Assembly (NCBI GenBank): GCA_023954685.1
Contig: JAGSHF010000007.1
Location: 1-35,918 of the forward strand
Source of the DNA: Flavobacteriaceae bacterium
GTDB lineage: Bacteria > Bacteroidota > Bacteroidia > Flavobacteriales > Flavobacteriaceae
DNA length: 35,918 bases
Reading direction: 5' to 3'
The position numbers were made by a program, and so were the translations under genes. Of this stretch, positions 26,626 through 35,152 are shown in pieces. The notes below the pieces were generated by a model that had not been told where the DNA came from, searched no databases, and saw nothing but the letters and a program-made list of their open reading frames with translations. How positions within the stretch are numbered: the first letter of the stretch is position 1; every line of letters begins with the position of its first letter.

Positions 26626-29142
26626 ATGGCGAAGAATTTAGTGATAGTTGAGTCACCTGCAAAGGCAAAAACCATAGAAAAATTTCTTGGAAAAGATTTT
26701 ATTGTTGAATCCAGTTTTGGGCATATAGCAGATTTACCTTCAAAGGAGTTAGGTGTTGATGTTGATGGTGATTTTAAACCTAAATATGAGGTTTCACAAG
26801 ACAAAAAAGCGATTGTAAAAAAACTGAAGGAATTAGCGAAAAAAGCAGAAACGGTTTGGCTCGCTAGTGATGAGGATCGTGAAGGAGAGGCTATTGCATG
26901 GCATTTGGCAGAGTCATTAAAATTAGATAAAGATAAGATTAAACGAATTGTTTTTCACGAAATCACTAAAACGGCAATTCAAAAAGCAGTAGAAAACCCA
27001 AGAGATATAGATTATAATTTGGTTGATGCACAGCAAGCACGTCGTGTTTTAGACAGAATTGTTGGGTATGAACTTTCTCCTGTGCTTTGGAGAAAAGTAA
27101 AAGGAGGTTTGTCTGCAGGACGTGTGCAATCGGTTTCGGTGAGGCTAATTGTAGAACGTGAACGTGATATACAGGGGTTTAATCCAGTGGCGTCCTATAG
27201 AATTGATGCAGAATTTTCAAATGAAGCAGGTCAAAGTTTTAAAGCGAAGTTGCCTAAAAATTTCTCAACTAAGAAGGAGGCCTATGCGTTTTTAGAGTCG
27301 AATGCATCTGCAGATTTTAAAGTGTCAAGTTTAGATAAAAAACCAGCTAAAAAATCTCCGGCTGCACCATTTACAACGTCTACATTACAGCAAGAAGCTG
27401 CGAGAAAACTCTATTTTTCGGTAAGTAAAACCATGACCATAGCACAACGATTATATGAGGCGGGTTTAATTACTTATATGAGAACAGATAGTGTAAACTT
27501 ATCTGATGAAGCAAGAAAAGGAGCGCAATCTGAAATTGATTCGGCTTATGGATCTCAATACAGCAAACCAAGAAATTATAAAGGCAAGTCTAAAGGCGCT
27601 CAAGAAGCCCATGAGGCTATTCGTCCAACTGATTTTTCAATTCATAAGGTGGAAATAGATTATGATCAAGCACGACTGTATGAGCTTATATGGAAGCGTG
27701 CTATTTCTTCTCAAATGAGTGATGCCCAATTGGAGCGTACAAATATTAAAATTGGAGCATCTTCACATAATGAAGTGTTTACTGCTAATGGTGAGGTAAT
27801 TACTTTTGACGGCTTTTTAAAAGTGTATTTGGAAAGTACAGATGATGAAAATGAAGAACAAGATGGGATGTTGCCAGCTATGAAGGTGAATGAAACCCTT
27901 CTCAATAAATACATTACAGCAACGGAACGTTATACACGTGCACCTGCAAGATTTACAGAAGCTTCCTTAGTTAAAAAATTGGAAGAACTTGGAATTGGTA
28001 GACCATCGACATATGCGCCTACAATTTCAACAATTCAGAATAGAAATTATGTTGAAAAAGGGACGGTAGAGGGCGAAGCACGTAATTATACACAACTAAC
28101 TCTAGAAAGCGGTATTGTTCAAGATAAATTGTTGTCGGAAAAAGTAGGGTCGGATAAAGGGAAACTAGTCCCAACAGATATTGGAATGATAGTGACCGAT
28201 TTCTTGGTGAATCATTTTGAGAGTATTTTGGACTATAATTTTACGGCGAAAGTTGAGAATCAATTTGATGATATTGCCGATGGTAAGGAGGATTGGACTG
28301 AAATGATGAAGAACTTTTATAAAGATTTTCATCCACAAGTTGAAGATGTTGCGGCCAATGCGAATAGAGAATCTGGAGAGCGCATTTTAGGAACAGATCC
28401 TAAAACGGGAAAACAAGTAAGTGTAAGGCTCGGTAAATTTGGACCAATGGTTCAAGTAGGTACTGTTGATGACGAGGAAAAACCGACATTTGCAAGTTTG
28501 AGTCCAGATCAACAACTTACTACCATTACATTTGAACAAGCAATGGACTTGTTTCAGCTTCCAAAAGATTTGGGGGTTTATGAAGATGAAGATGTACAAG
28601 TTAATAATGGTCGCTTTGGGCCTTATGTGAAATTTGGAAAAACATATGTTTCTTTACCTAAAGGCACAGACCCATTAACGGTTGAAATGGATGATGCTAT
28701 TGTTTTGATAAAAGAGAAACAAAAGGCAGATGCTCCTATATATATGTATGATGATTTACCAGTTCAAAAAGGTAAAGGGCGTTTTGGGCCATTTATAAAG
28801 TGGAACAATATGTTTATTAACGTCAATAAAAAATACGATTGGGATAATTTATCTGATACCGATATCATAACTTTGATTGAGGATAAAATACAAAAAGAAA
28901 AGGATAAATTGATCCACCACTGGGAGGCCGAAGGTATTCGTGTAGAAAAGGCTAGATGGGGCAGGCATAATATCCTAAAAGGGAAACAAAAGGTAGAACT
29001 TGCAAAGACCATTGATGTAAGTGAAATGAGTTTAGAGGAAGCACAAGCTCATCTTGAGAAAAATGCACCCAAAAAGAAAGCGGCTAAAAAGAAAGCACCT
29101 AAAAAGAAAACTACAACAAAAACAACCTCAAAAAAGAAGTAG
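26626..29142 (+). CDS. topA: DNA topoisomerase I (type IA)
   Basis: 838 residues. The Toprim domain opens the protein (NLVIVESPAKAKTIEKFLG) with the acidic DEDREGEAIAWHL near residue 82. The catalytic tyrosine is in GLITYMRTDS (Tyr284). After the core come repeated C-terminal units (GTDPKTGKQVSVRLGKFGPMVQVG, VNNGRFGPYVKFG, KGKGRFGPFIKW) and then a lysine/alanine/threonine tail (KKKAAKKKAPKKKTTTKTTSKKK). The CxxC zinc fingers of the E. coli enzyme are absent, as is usual for Bacteroidota TopA. It relaxes negative supercoils by single-strand passage. The next gene begins 3 bp after the stop codon. Confidence 0.98.
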   Translation: MAKNLVIVESPAKAKTIEKFLGKDFIVESSFGHIADLPSKELGVDVDGDFKPKYEVSQDKKAIVKKLKELAKKAETVWLASDEDREGEAIAWHLAESLKLDKDKIKRIVFHEITKTAIQKAVENPRDIDYNLVDAQQARRVLDRIVGYELSPVLWRKVKGGLSAGRVQSVSVRLIVERERDIQGFNPVASYRIDAEFSNEAGQSFKAKLPKNFSTKKEAYAFLESNASADFKVSSLDKKPAKKSPAAPFTTSTLQQEAARKLYFSVSKTMTIAQRLYEAGLITYMRTDSVNLSDEARKGAQSEIDSAYGSQYSKPRNYKGKSKGAQEAHEAIRPTDFSIHKVEIDYDQARLYELIWKRAISSQMSDAQLERTNIKIGASSHNEVFTANGEVITFDGFLKVYLESTDDENEEQDGMLPAMKVNETLLNKYITATERYTRAPARFTEASLVKKLEELGIGRPSTYAPTISTIQNRNYVEKGTVEGEARNYTQLTLESGIVQDKLLSEKVGSDKGKLVPTDIGMIVTDFLVNHFESILDYNFTAKVENQFDDIADGKEDWTEMMKNFYKDFHPQVEDVAANANRESGERILGTDPKTGKQVSVRLGKFGPMVQVGTVDDEEKPTFASLSPDQQLTTITFEQAMDLFQLPKDLGVYEDEDVQVNNGRFGPYVKFGKTYVSLPKGTDPLTVEMDDAIVLIKEKQKADAPIYMYDDLPVQKGKGRFGPFIKWNNMFINVNKKYDWDNLSDTDIITLIEDKIQKEKDKLIHHWEAEGIRVEKARWGRHNILKGKQKVELAKTIDVSEMSLEEAQAHLEKNAPKKKAAKKKAPKKKTTTKTTSKKK

Positions 29143-29145
29143 CAC

Positions 29146-30312
29146 ATGAATTTTAATTTTCTTACTCCAGTACCAGATTTGGTTTTAGCGCATAATGAGC
29201 TTTTGTCAACTCAAGTGCTCGGAAGGAAATTGAAAATTCATTCAGAGCAACAAGGTTTTCCAGATCTTGATGACGTAAAAATAGCTATTGTAGGTGTGCT
29301 TGAGAACCGGAATGACGTTAATTATATAGGAGAACCTTTTCAGCTTAATGAAATAAGAAAATCATTATATGCGCTATTTCCTGGAAATTGGTATCTCAAT
29401 GCTGCTGATTTAGGTGATATCCAAAGTGGAGAAAGTGTAGAAGATACATATTATGCCTTACGCACCATAATCAATGTCCTTTTAGAAAAAAATATTATTC
29501 CTATTATTATAGGAGGAAGTCAAGACTTAACTTATGCCAATTATAGAGCCTATGATGATTTCATGCCTATGGTTAATATCGTTAATATTGATAGTAATTT
29601 CGATCTTGGTGATTCTGCAAAGCCTATAAAAAATAACAGTTTTTTAGGTAAAATTATTTTGGAGCAACCATATAACTTATTTAACTATTCTACTTTAGGC
29701 TATCAAACCTATTTTAATTCGCAAGAAGAAATAGATTTGATGGATAAATTATATTTTGAAGCCTATAGACTTGGTGAAGTGATAAATAACATTAATTTTG
29801 TAGAACCTATTATGAGGGATGCTAATATAGTTAGTATGGACTTAAGTAGTGTACGCTCCTCTGAGCTCAGTTCAAAACAAAAATATTCTCCCAATGGTTT
29901 TGATGGTAAAGAGATATGTGCAATAGCAAGATATGCTGGAATAAGTAATAAAGTATCATCTTTTGGTGTTTATGAATATAAGCCTTCAAAGGATGACCAA
30001 GCAACATCAATGTTGATGGCGCAAGTTATCTGGTACTTTATTGAAGGCGTCAATTGTAGAATTACAGATGATGATTTTTCAGATGCTGCGAGTTATCAAA
30101 AATTTACAGTATTAATAGATGATGACGAATTGATATTCTATAAAAGCAACAAAACTGGTCGCTGGTGGATTGAGATTCCTTTTTTGCCAAATGTTAATAA
30201 TAAATTAAAGAGACACACGTTATTACCTTGCATGCATGAAGATTATATTGCTGCAACCAAAGGGAAGATCCCAGAGCGTTGGTATAAAGCTTTTAAGAAA
30301 AATAGCATTTAA
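29146..30312 (+). CDS. Arginase/formimidoylglutamase-fold protein with degenerate active site
   Basis: 388 residues of the ureohydrolase (arginase/agmatinase/formimidoylglutamase) fold. The expected metal-binding motifs are recognisable but altered: GGDHS is GGSQD (123-127), DAHxD is NIDSNFD (147-153), and SxDxDxxDP is SMDLSSVRSS (230-239). The metal-binding His and several Asp are therefore gone and the protein is probably not a hydrolase. It starts 3 bp after topA and ends 153 bp before gldK. I recall proteins of this kind next to gldK in other Flavobacteriaceae, often annotated as formimidoylglutamase. A structural or assembly role with the gliding/secretion system is possible but not shown. 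Confidence 0.8.
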   Translation: MNFNFLTPVPDLVLAHNELLSTQVLGRKLKIHSEQQGFPDLDDVKIAIVGVLENRNDVNYIGEPFQLNEIRKSLYALFPGNWYLNAADLGDIQSGESVEDTYYALRTIINVLLEKNIIPIIIGGSQDLTYANYRAYDDFMPMVNIVNIDSNFDLGDSAKPIKNNSFLGKIILEQPYNLFNYSTLGYQTYFNSQEEIDLMDKLYFEAYRLGEVINNINFVEPIMRDANIVSMDLSSVRSSELSSKQKYSPNGFDGKEICAIARYAGISNKVSSFGVYEYKPSKDDQATSMLMAQVIWYFIEGVNCRITDDDFSDAASYQKFTVLIDDDELIFYKSNKTGRWWIEIPFLPNVNNKLKRHTLLPCMHEDYIAATKGKIPERWYKAFKKNSI

Positions 30313-30343
30313 TAGAAGGTAAATCTTGTATAATTCATCGATG

Positions 30344-30377
30344 AAATGCACTTTTTTAGGACAAAATGCATTTTTTT
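30344..30377. repeat. Two copies of AAATGCAYTTTTTT upstream of gldK
   Basis: AAATGCACTTTTTT at 30344-30357 and AAATGCATTTTTTT at 30364-30377, 20 bases apart. The second contains the palindrome AAATGCATTT. They sit just upstream of the gldK promoter candidate and could be operator half-sites. Confidence 0.45.
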
Positions 30378-30388
30378 TGGCTAAAAAG

Positions 30389-30419
30389 TTGTTTTTGTGA
30401 AAATATATAAATATGTTTA
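30389..30419 (+). promoter_or_regulatory. Candidate promoter of the gldKLMN operon
   Basis: TTG at 30389-30391, 20 bases, then TATGTTTA at 30412-30419 (seven of eight positions of TAnnTTTG). This predicts a leader of about 40 bases before gldK. Confidence 0.5.
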
Positions 30420-30465
30420 CCACCTTAAATTTTAATATATAATAATTAACCTCGAGTTTATACTT

Positions 30466-31854
30466 ATGAAGAAACTAGTTTTATTAACCGCGATTTTAGC
30501 TATTGTTACCAGTTGTGGCTCCGGAGATAGGGGTGAATTGGTAGGAGTTAAAGGAAAGAAATGGCATCCAGAGAAACCTTATGGAATGGAGCTTGTTCCT
30601 GGAGGTGCTTATATTATGGGGAAATCAGATGATGATTTGGCCGGCATAAAGAATGCACCTACTAAGACAGTTACCGTAAGATCGTTTTATATGGATGAAA
30701 CTGAAATTACTAACAGTGAGTACCGCCAATTTGTTAATTGGGTAAGAGATTCTATCATTAGAACGAAGTTGGCTATTCTAGCTGATGAAATTGGTGAATC
30801 TGACCCAGAAGCCGGAGGTATCGCTGAATATGCATTTAGAGATGCAGATACAACCGACATGACTGTATATGAAAAGTACATGTTAGACAATTATAGTGGT
30901 CTAGGTGCAACTGGATATGAAGGAAGAAAATTAAACAAAGATGTTGATTTGGTCTTTGATACCGCTGAGTATCCAGATGCAAATTATACTGAAGTTATGG
31001 ATACCATGTATCTTCCCTTAGAAGAATCTTATAATGGACAACGTACTTGGGACGTTACCAAGTTTCAATTCCAATACACTTATATGGACATTAAATCTGC
31101 GGCAAAGTACAAAGAACTAAAGCGTAGTGATGTCATTATTAAGGAAGATATTCAAGTATATCCGGATACTACCGTTTGGATTAGAGATTTTGCTTATTCT
31201 TATAATGAGCCAATGCATAATGATTATTTCTGGCATGAAGCCTATGGAGAATATCCTGTAGTTGGGGTGTCTTGGAAACAAGCAAGAGCATTTTGTCAAT
31301 GGAGAACGTTGTATAAGAATGCTTATCAAAAATCAAAAAGTACGCAATACGTAAATGGCTTTAGATTACCATCTGAAGCAGAATGGGAATATGCTGCTAG
31401 AGGTGGTTTGCAAGGTGCAACTTACCCTTGGGGTGGTCCTTATGTGAAAAATGACAGAGGATGCTTTATGGCAAACTTTAAACCTGTTCGTGGCGATTAT
31501 GCAGCTGATCAAGCATTATATACTGTAGAAGCTGAGTCATACGAACCAAATGATTTCAATCTGTATAATATGGCAGGTAATGTATCAGAATGGGTAATGT
31601 CATCTTATGATCCTGCATCATATGAGTATTCTTCAACAATGAATCCTAGTGTTATTGACGAAGAAAACGAACGTAAAGTAGTTCGTGGAGGCTCATGGAA
31701 AGATGTTGCTTACTTTTTACAAGTGAGTTCACGTGATTATGAGTATGCAGATTCAGCAAGAAGTTATATTGGTTTCCGTACTGTACAAGATTATATGGGT
31801 ACAGATATTACGGCTAATGCAGCTACAAATAGTAAAAAGATTAAAAAAAGATAG
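30466..31854 (+). CDS. gldK: GldK, type IX secretion/gliding lipoprotein
   Basis: 462 residues with lipobox IVTSC (Cys17) and a formylglycine-generating-enzyme-like (FGE-sulfatase) domain: MELVPGGAYIMGKSDDD, DETEITNSEYRQFVNWV, VVGVSWKQARAFCQWR, GFRLPSEAEWEYAARGG, NLYNMAGNVSEWV, and VVRGGSWKDVAYFLQVSSRDY. GldK forms, with GldN, the large ring that lies in the periplasm under the outer membrane in the type IX secretion system. It is first of the gldK-L-M-N operon and has a promoter candidate upstream. The domain is related to FGE, but this family member is structural. Confidence 0.97.
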   Translation: MKKLVLLTAILAIVTSCGSGDRGELVGVKGKKWHPEKPYGMELVPGGAYIMGKSDDDLAGIKNAPTKTVTVRSFYMDETEITNSEYRQFVNWVRDSIIRTKLAILADEIGESDPEAGGIAEYAFRDADTTDMTVYEKYMLDNYSGLGATGYEGRKLNKDVDLVFDTAEYPDANYTEVMDTMYLPLEESYNGQRTWDVTKFQFQYTYMDIKSAAKYKELKRSDVIIKEDIQVYPDTTVWIRDFAYSYNEPMHNDYFWHEAYGEYPVVGVSWKQARAFCQWRTLYKNAYQKSKSTQYVNGFRLPSEAEWEYAARGGLQGATYPWGGPYVKNDRGCFMANFKPVRGDYAADQALYTVEAESYEPNDFNLYNMAGNVSEWVMSSYDPASYEYSSTMNPSVIDEENERKVVRGGSWKDVAYFLQVSSRDYEYADSARSYIGFRTVQDYMGTDITANAATNSKKIKKR

Positions 31855-31874
31855 AAAAATAAACTTATACAAAT

Positions 31875-31893
31875 TTAACTTAACTTAACTTAA
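31875..31893. repeat. TTAAC tandem repeat between gldK and gldL
   Basis: TTAAC repeated almost four times (TTAACTTAACTTAACTTAA) in the 49-bp gap, 10 bp before the gldL leader sequence ends. Slippage could change the spacing before gldL. Confidence 0.5.
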
Positions 31894-31903
31894 AACAGAG
31901 ATT

Positions 31904-32545
31904 ATGGCACAATCAAAAGCAAGTAAAAGGTTCATGAATATGGCCTACGGATTAGGAGCTTCAATTGTAATTGTTGGAGCATTATTTAAAATTATTCACT
32001 TCGAAATCGGACCCCTAACAGGTAACGTAATGTTAACTATTGGTCTAGTAACTGAGGCAATTATTTTCGCGCTTTCAGCGTTCGAACCAGTGGATACTGA
32101 TTTAGACTGGTCACTAGTATATCCAGAATTAACTGGAGCACAAGCCAAAGGTAAAAAGGATGCCCCCAAAGATGCCGAAGGTTTATTATCTAAGAAATTA
32201 GACAGTTTATTAAAAGATGCTAAAATTGATGGCGAACTTATGGCCAGCTTAGGAGATAGTATTAAGAATTTTGAAGGTGCAGCAAAAAATATGGCACCAA
32301 CTGTAGACTCCCTGAATGCTACCAAAAAGTACAGCGAAGAAATGTCTTTAGCTGCAGCACAAATGGAATCATTAAACAGTTTATATAAAGTACAGCTAGA
32401 TAGCGTTAACCGTCAAGCTTCAATTAGTGAAGAGCAAGCGGAAAATGCAGTGAAGCTTAAAGAACAAATGCAATCTTTAGCGTCTAACTTGTCATCATTA
32501 AATGGTGTATATGGAGGAATGTTAACAGCAATGAATAAAAACTAA
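31904..32545 (+). CDS. gldL: GldL, motor subunit of the type IX secretion system
   Basis: 213 residues. Two membrane segments near the N-terminus (AYGLGASIVIVGALFKIIHF, and NVMLTIGLVTEAIIFALSAF) contain charged residues inside the membrane, Lys29 and Glu51, as expected for the proton-conducting GldL. A long cytoplasmic helical part follows (KKLDSLLKDAKIDGEL to LASNLSSLNGVYGGM). GldL pentamers surround a GldM dimer and use the proton-motive force to drive secretion and gliding. It lies between gldK and gldM with short gaps. Confidence 0.96.
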   Translation: MAQSKASKRFMNMAYGLGASIVIVGALFKIIHFEIGPLTGNVMLTIGLVTEAIIFALSAFEPVDTDLDWSLVYPELTGAQAKGKKDAPKDAEGLLSKKLDSLLKDAKIDGELMASLGDSIKNFEGAAKNMAPTVDSLNATKKYSEEMSLAAAQMESLNSLYKVQLDSVNRQASISEEQAENAVKLKEQMQSLASNLSSLNGVYGGMLTAMNKN

Positions 32546-32582
32546 TTAGTCTAACCTATTTATAAACCAAAAACTAATTAGT
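32537..32582. repeat. Repeated palindrome at the gldL-gldM junction
   Basis: AAAAACTAATTAGT occurs at 32537-32550 (covering the gldL stop codon) and 32569-32582 (one base before the gldM start). The core ACTAATTAGT is self-complementary, so the copies can pair with each other in RNA or each act as a DNA site. Confidence 0.6.
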
Positions 32583-32583
32583 T

Positions 32584-34140
32584 ATGGCTGGAGGAAAATT
32601 ATCTGCTAGGCAGAAAATGATTAACCTGATGTATTTAATATTCATCGCTATGTTAGCGTTAAATATGTCTAAAGAAGTGCTATCAGCATTTGGGTTAATG
32701 AACGAAAAGTTGACAGTTGCTAACACATCTGCAACAGATAGAAACATGAGTTTCTTTGCAAACTTAGAGCAACAGGCTGGTGAACAACCAGAGAAGTACA
32801 AGCCTTTACTAGAGCAAGCAAAATCAGTAAAGTTGTTAGCAAATGACTTTGATAGTTATATAGCTGAATTAAAAGGGAATATGACTTCTACGGTTGATGA
32901 TCCATCAGATTATGAAATCATGGATAAAGGAGATTACCTTGATCAAAATTTCTTTAAAGGTGACAACCTAAAAGAAGAAGGACAACGTTTTCTTGATGAA
33001 ATGAACAAGTTTAGAGATGGTATCGTAGATGTTATTGGTACTGATTTCCCTGAAATCGCGGATGACGTGAAGCAAAACTTTTCTACAGATCAAGTGGTTG
33101 ATAGAAACGGTTTGAAACGTGACTGGATTGAGTACAACTATAAAGGATTTCCTTTAGTGGCGTCTTTAACAAAAATGACTCAAATGCAAGCTGATATTAA
33201 GGATACTGAATCAGAAGTGATGTCTGCTATGTTGCAGGGTACTTTGTCAAAAGAGGTATCTATGACTAACTATACGACGTTACTTGAAACATCAAAATCT
33301 GCTTACTTTAATGGCGAGAAATTTGATGGAGAAATTGTATTAGGTCGTAAAGATGCTTCAACAAAGCCAAATAGAGTAGAACTAACTCTTGATGGTAGAG
33401 CTTTAAAAGAAACTGAGTATTCTATTGAAGACGGTAAAGTGAAATTAATTATCAATGCTGGTTCAGCAGGTGAACATAAAATTGAAGGTAAATTAATTTT
33501 TGCTCAAGATGGTGAAGAAATTGAAGTGCCAGTATCGCAAACTTTTGCTACGGTACCTAAGCCAAATGCAGCAACAATTTCAGCTGATAAAATGAATGTG
33601 GTATACCGTGGTGTTAAAAACCCAATGACCATTTCTTTTGCAGGTGTATCTGATAATAAGGTTGTAGCAAATGCTCAAGGTTTATCTAGAGCTAGTGGAA
33701 GTAAGTACGTTATGGATGCAACATCAATTAAGGGTCGTGAAGTGACCATTAATGTAACAGGTACTTTGCCAGATGGACAAAAAGTAAGTGATAATGCTAA
33801 ATTTAGAATTAAAGATTTACCAAAACCAACAGGAACTGTGAGAGGTGAAGACGGTGCAATTAAAATGCAACGTAACAGTCTTGAGATTTCTACAATTGGT
33901 GCTAAATTTGATGATTTTGATTTTGAATTACCACTTAATGTTACAGGATTTAAGTTTAAAGTTCCTGGACAACCAACGATAACCGTTAGTGGAAACAAGT
34001 TAAACTCAAGAGCAAAAGCTGCTTTGCGTAAAGCTAAGCGTGGATCTGGAGTTCAAGTGTTTGATATTCAAGCTAAGGCCAAAGGTGTAAGTGTACTCCT
34101 TAAAAAGGTATCACCTGTATTTGTTGAGCTTACAAACTAA
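32584..34140 (+). CDS. gldM: GldM, motor and periplasmic shaft of the type IX secretion system
   Basis: 518 residues. The N-terminus is cytoplasmic and short (MAGGKLSARQKMINLMYLIFIAMLALNMSKEVLSAFGLM) with one membrane helix, then a long periplasmic part of four domains: helical D1 (about 40-220), then beta domains with ELTLDGRALKETEYSIEDG and VVYRGVKNPMTISFAGV, ending in the conserved GKSFELPLNVTGFKFKVPG-like segment (here FDFELPLNVTGFKFKVPG). It transmits motion from GldL to GldKN. Length and order are typical. Confidence 0.97.
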   Translation: MAGGKLSARQKMINLMYLIFIAMLALNMSKEVLSAFGLMNEKLTVANTSATDRNMSFFANLEQQAGEQPEKYKPLLEQAKSVKLLANDFDSYIAELKGNMTSTVDDPSDYEIMDKGDYLDQNFFKGDNLKEEGQRFLDEMNKFRDGIVDVIGTDFPEIADDVKQNFSTDQVVDRNGLKRDWIEYNYKGFPLVASLTKMTQMQADIKDTESEVMSAMLQGTLSKEVSMTNYTTLLETSKSAYFNGEKFDGEIVLGRKDASTKPNRVELTLDGRALKETEYSIEDGKVKLIINAGSAGEHKIEGKLIFAQDGEEIEVPVSQTFATVPKPNAATISADKMNVVYRGVKNPMTISFAGVSDNKVVANAQGLSRASGSKYVMDATSIKGREVTINVTGTLPDGQKVSDNAKFRIKDLPKPTGTVRGEDGAIKMQRNSLEISTIGAKFDDFDFELPLNVTGFKFKVPGQPTITVSGNKLNSRAKAALRKAKRGSGVQVFDIQAKAKGVSVLLKKVSPVFVELTN

Positions 34141-34188
34141 AACGATAGAAATAAAGAAATCTGTCCCAAACAATTTAAAAATAGTAAG

Positions 34189-35079
34189 ATGAATTTAAAA
34201 AGTTTTGTATTAACCGTTTTGTGTGGGTTTACCTTCGCAGGAGTGTTTGCTCAAGCAAACCTATTGAACGCGAAGTCTCCTGATGATATTGGTATTAGAA
34301 CTGCTGATCAAATTGCACTAGACAATGATAAACCCTTAGAATACGGGTATGTCGATGATAGAGATATATTGTATTCGAGAATGACATGGGAAAGAATTGT
34401 TTTAGACGAGCGTGTTAATTTCCCGTTGTACTATCCAATTGATACAAACAACATTGGAAAGAACCGTAGATCATTGTATGACGTTTTAATGAAAAACGTT
34501 CAAAATGGTAAGATTAAAAACATCTATGATGATTCTTACTTTACAACTAAACGTACCTTAGGAGATATTGAGGATGCATTGAAAATGGTAGATACCACAG
34601 AATTAGGTATTGAACAAATTAATGCAGGTGAAGAATTATCTGCTGAATACATCAATAAAAGAGAAATCACAGCTGCTGATATTGTAGAATATCGCATTAA
34701 AGGATTGTGGTATTTTGACAAACGTATGGGCGAATTGAGATACCGTTTATTAGGTATTGCACCAGTTGCTCCGGATGTTAATTTTATTGATAGTGATGAA
34801 CCAGATTTAGTGCCATTATTTTGGGTGTTTTTCCCAGATGCAAGAGAAGTTTTGCATATGTCAAAAGCATTTAATAATCAAAATAGTGGAGCTCCAATCT
34901 CTTTTGATCATCTATTAAATTCAAGACGTTTTAGCGGCTATATTTATAGAGAAGAAAATGTACAAGGAGACAGAATGATATCTGAATATATTAATAACAA
35001 TGCTTTGATGCAGTTATTAGAATCGGATAGAATTAAAGATAAAATTCGAAATTTCGAAATGGATATGTGGAGTTACTAA
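34189..35079 (+). CDS. gldN: GldN, type IX secretion ring protein
   Basis: 296 residues with a signal peptide (SFVLTVLCGFTFAGVFAQ). Conserved features are DDRDILYSRMTWERIVLDERVNFPLYYP, the EYRIKGLWYFDKRMGELRYRLLGIAPV segment and PLFWVFFPDAREVLH. GldN (PorN) binds GldK in the periplasmic ring. It is the last gene of the operon and is followed by a strong terminator. Confidence 0.97.
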   Translation: MNLKSFVLTVLCGFTFAGVFAQANLLNAKSPDDIGIRTADQIALDNDKPLEYGYVDDRDILYSRMTWERIVLDERVNFPLYYPIDTNNIGKNRRSLYDVLMKNVQNGKIKNIYDDSYFTTKRTLGDIEDALKMVDTTELGIEQINAGEELSAEYINKREITAADIVEYRIKGLWYFDKRMGELRYRLLGIAPVAPDVNFIDSDEPDLVPLFWVFFPDAREVLHMSKAFNNQNSGAPISFDHLLNSRRFSGYIYREENVQGDRMISEYINNNALMQLLESDRIKDKIRNFEMDMWSY

Positions 35080-35100
35080 CGTCATTAATATTCTAAAAAC

Positions 35101-35139
35101 AAAACGCGCATCTCATGGATGTGCGTTTTTTTTTATCTT
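35101..35139 (+). terminator. Terminator of the gldKLMN operon
   Basis: AAAACGCGCATC-TCATG-GATGTGCGTTTT: a 12-bp stem with one G-U pair and a 5-nt loop, then a long T-run, about 22 bp after the gldN stop codon. Confidence 0.85.
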
Positions 35140-35152
35140 GTATCTTCGCAGC

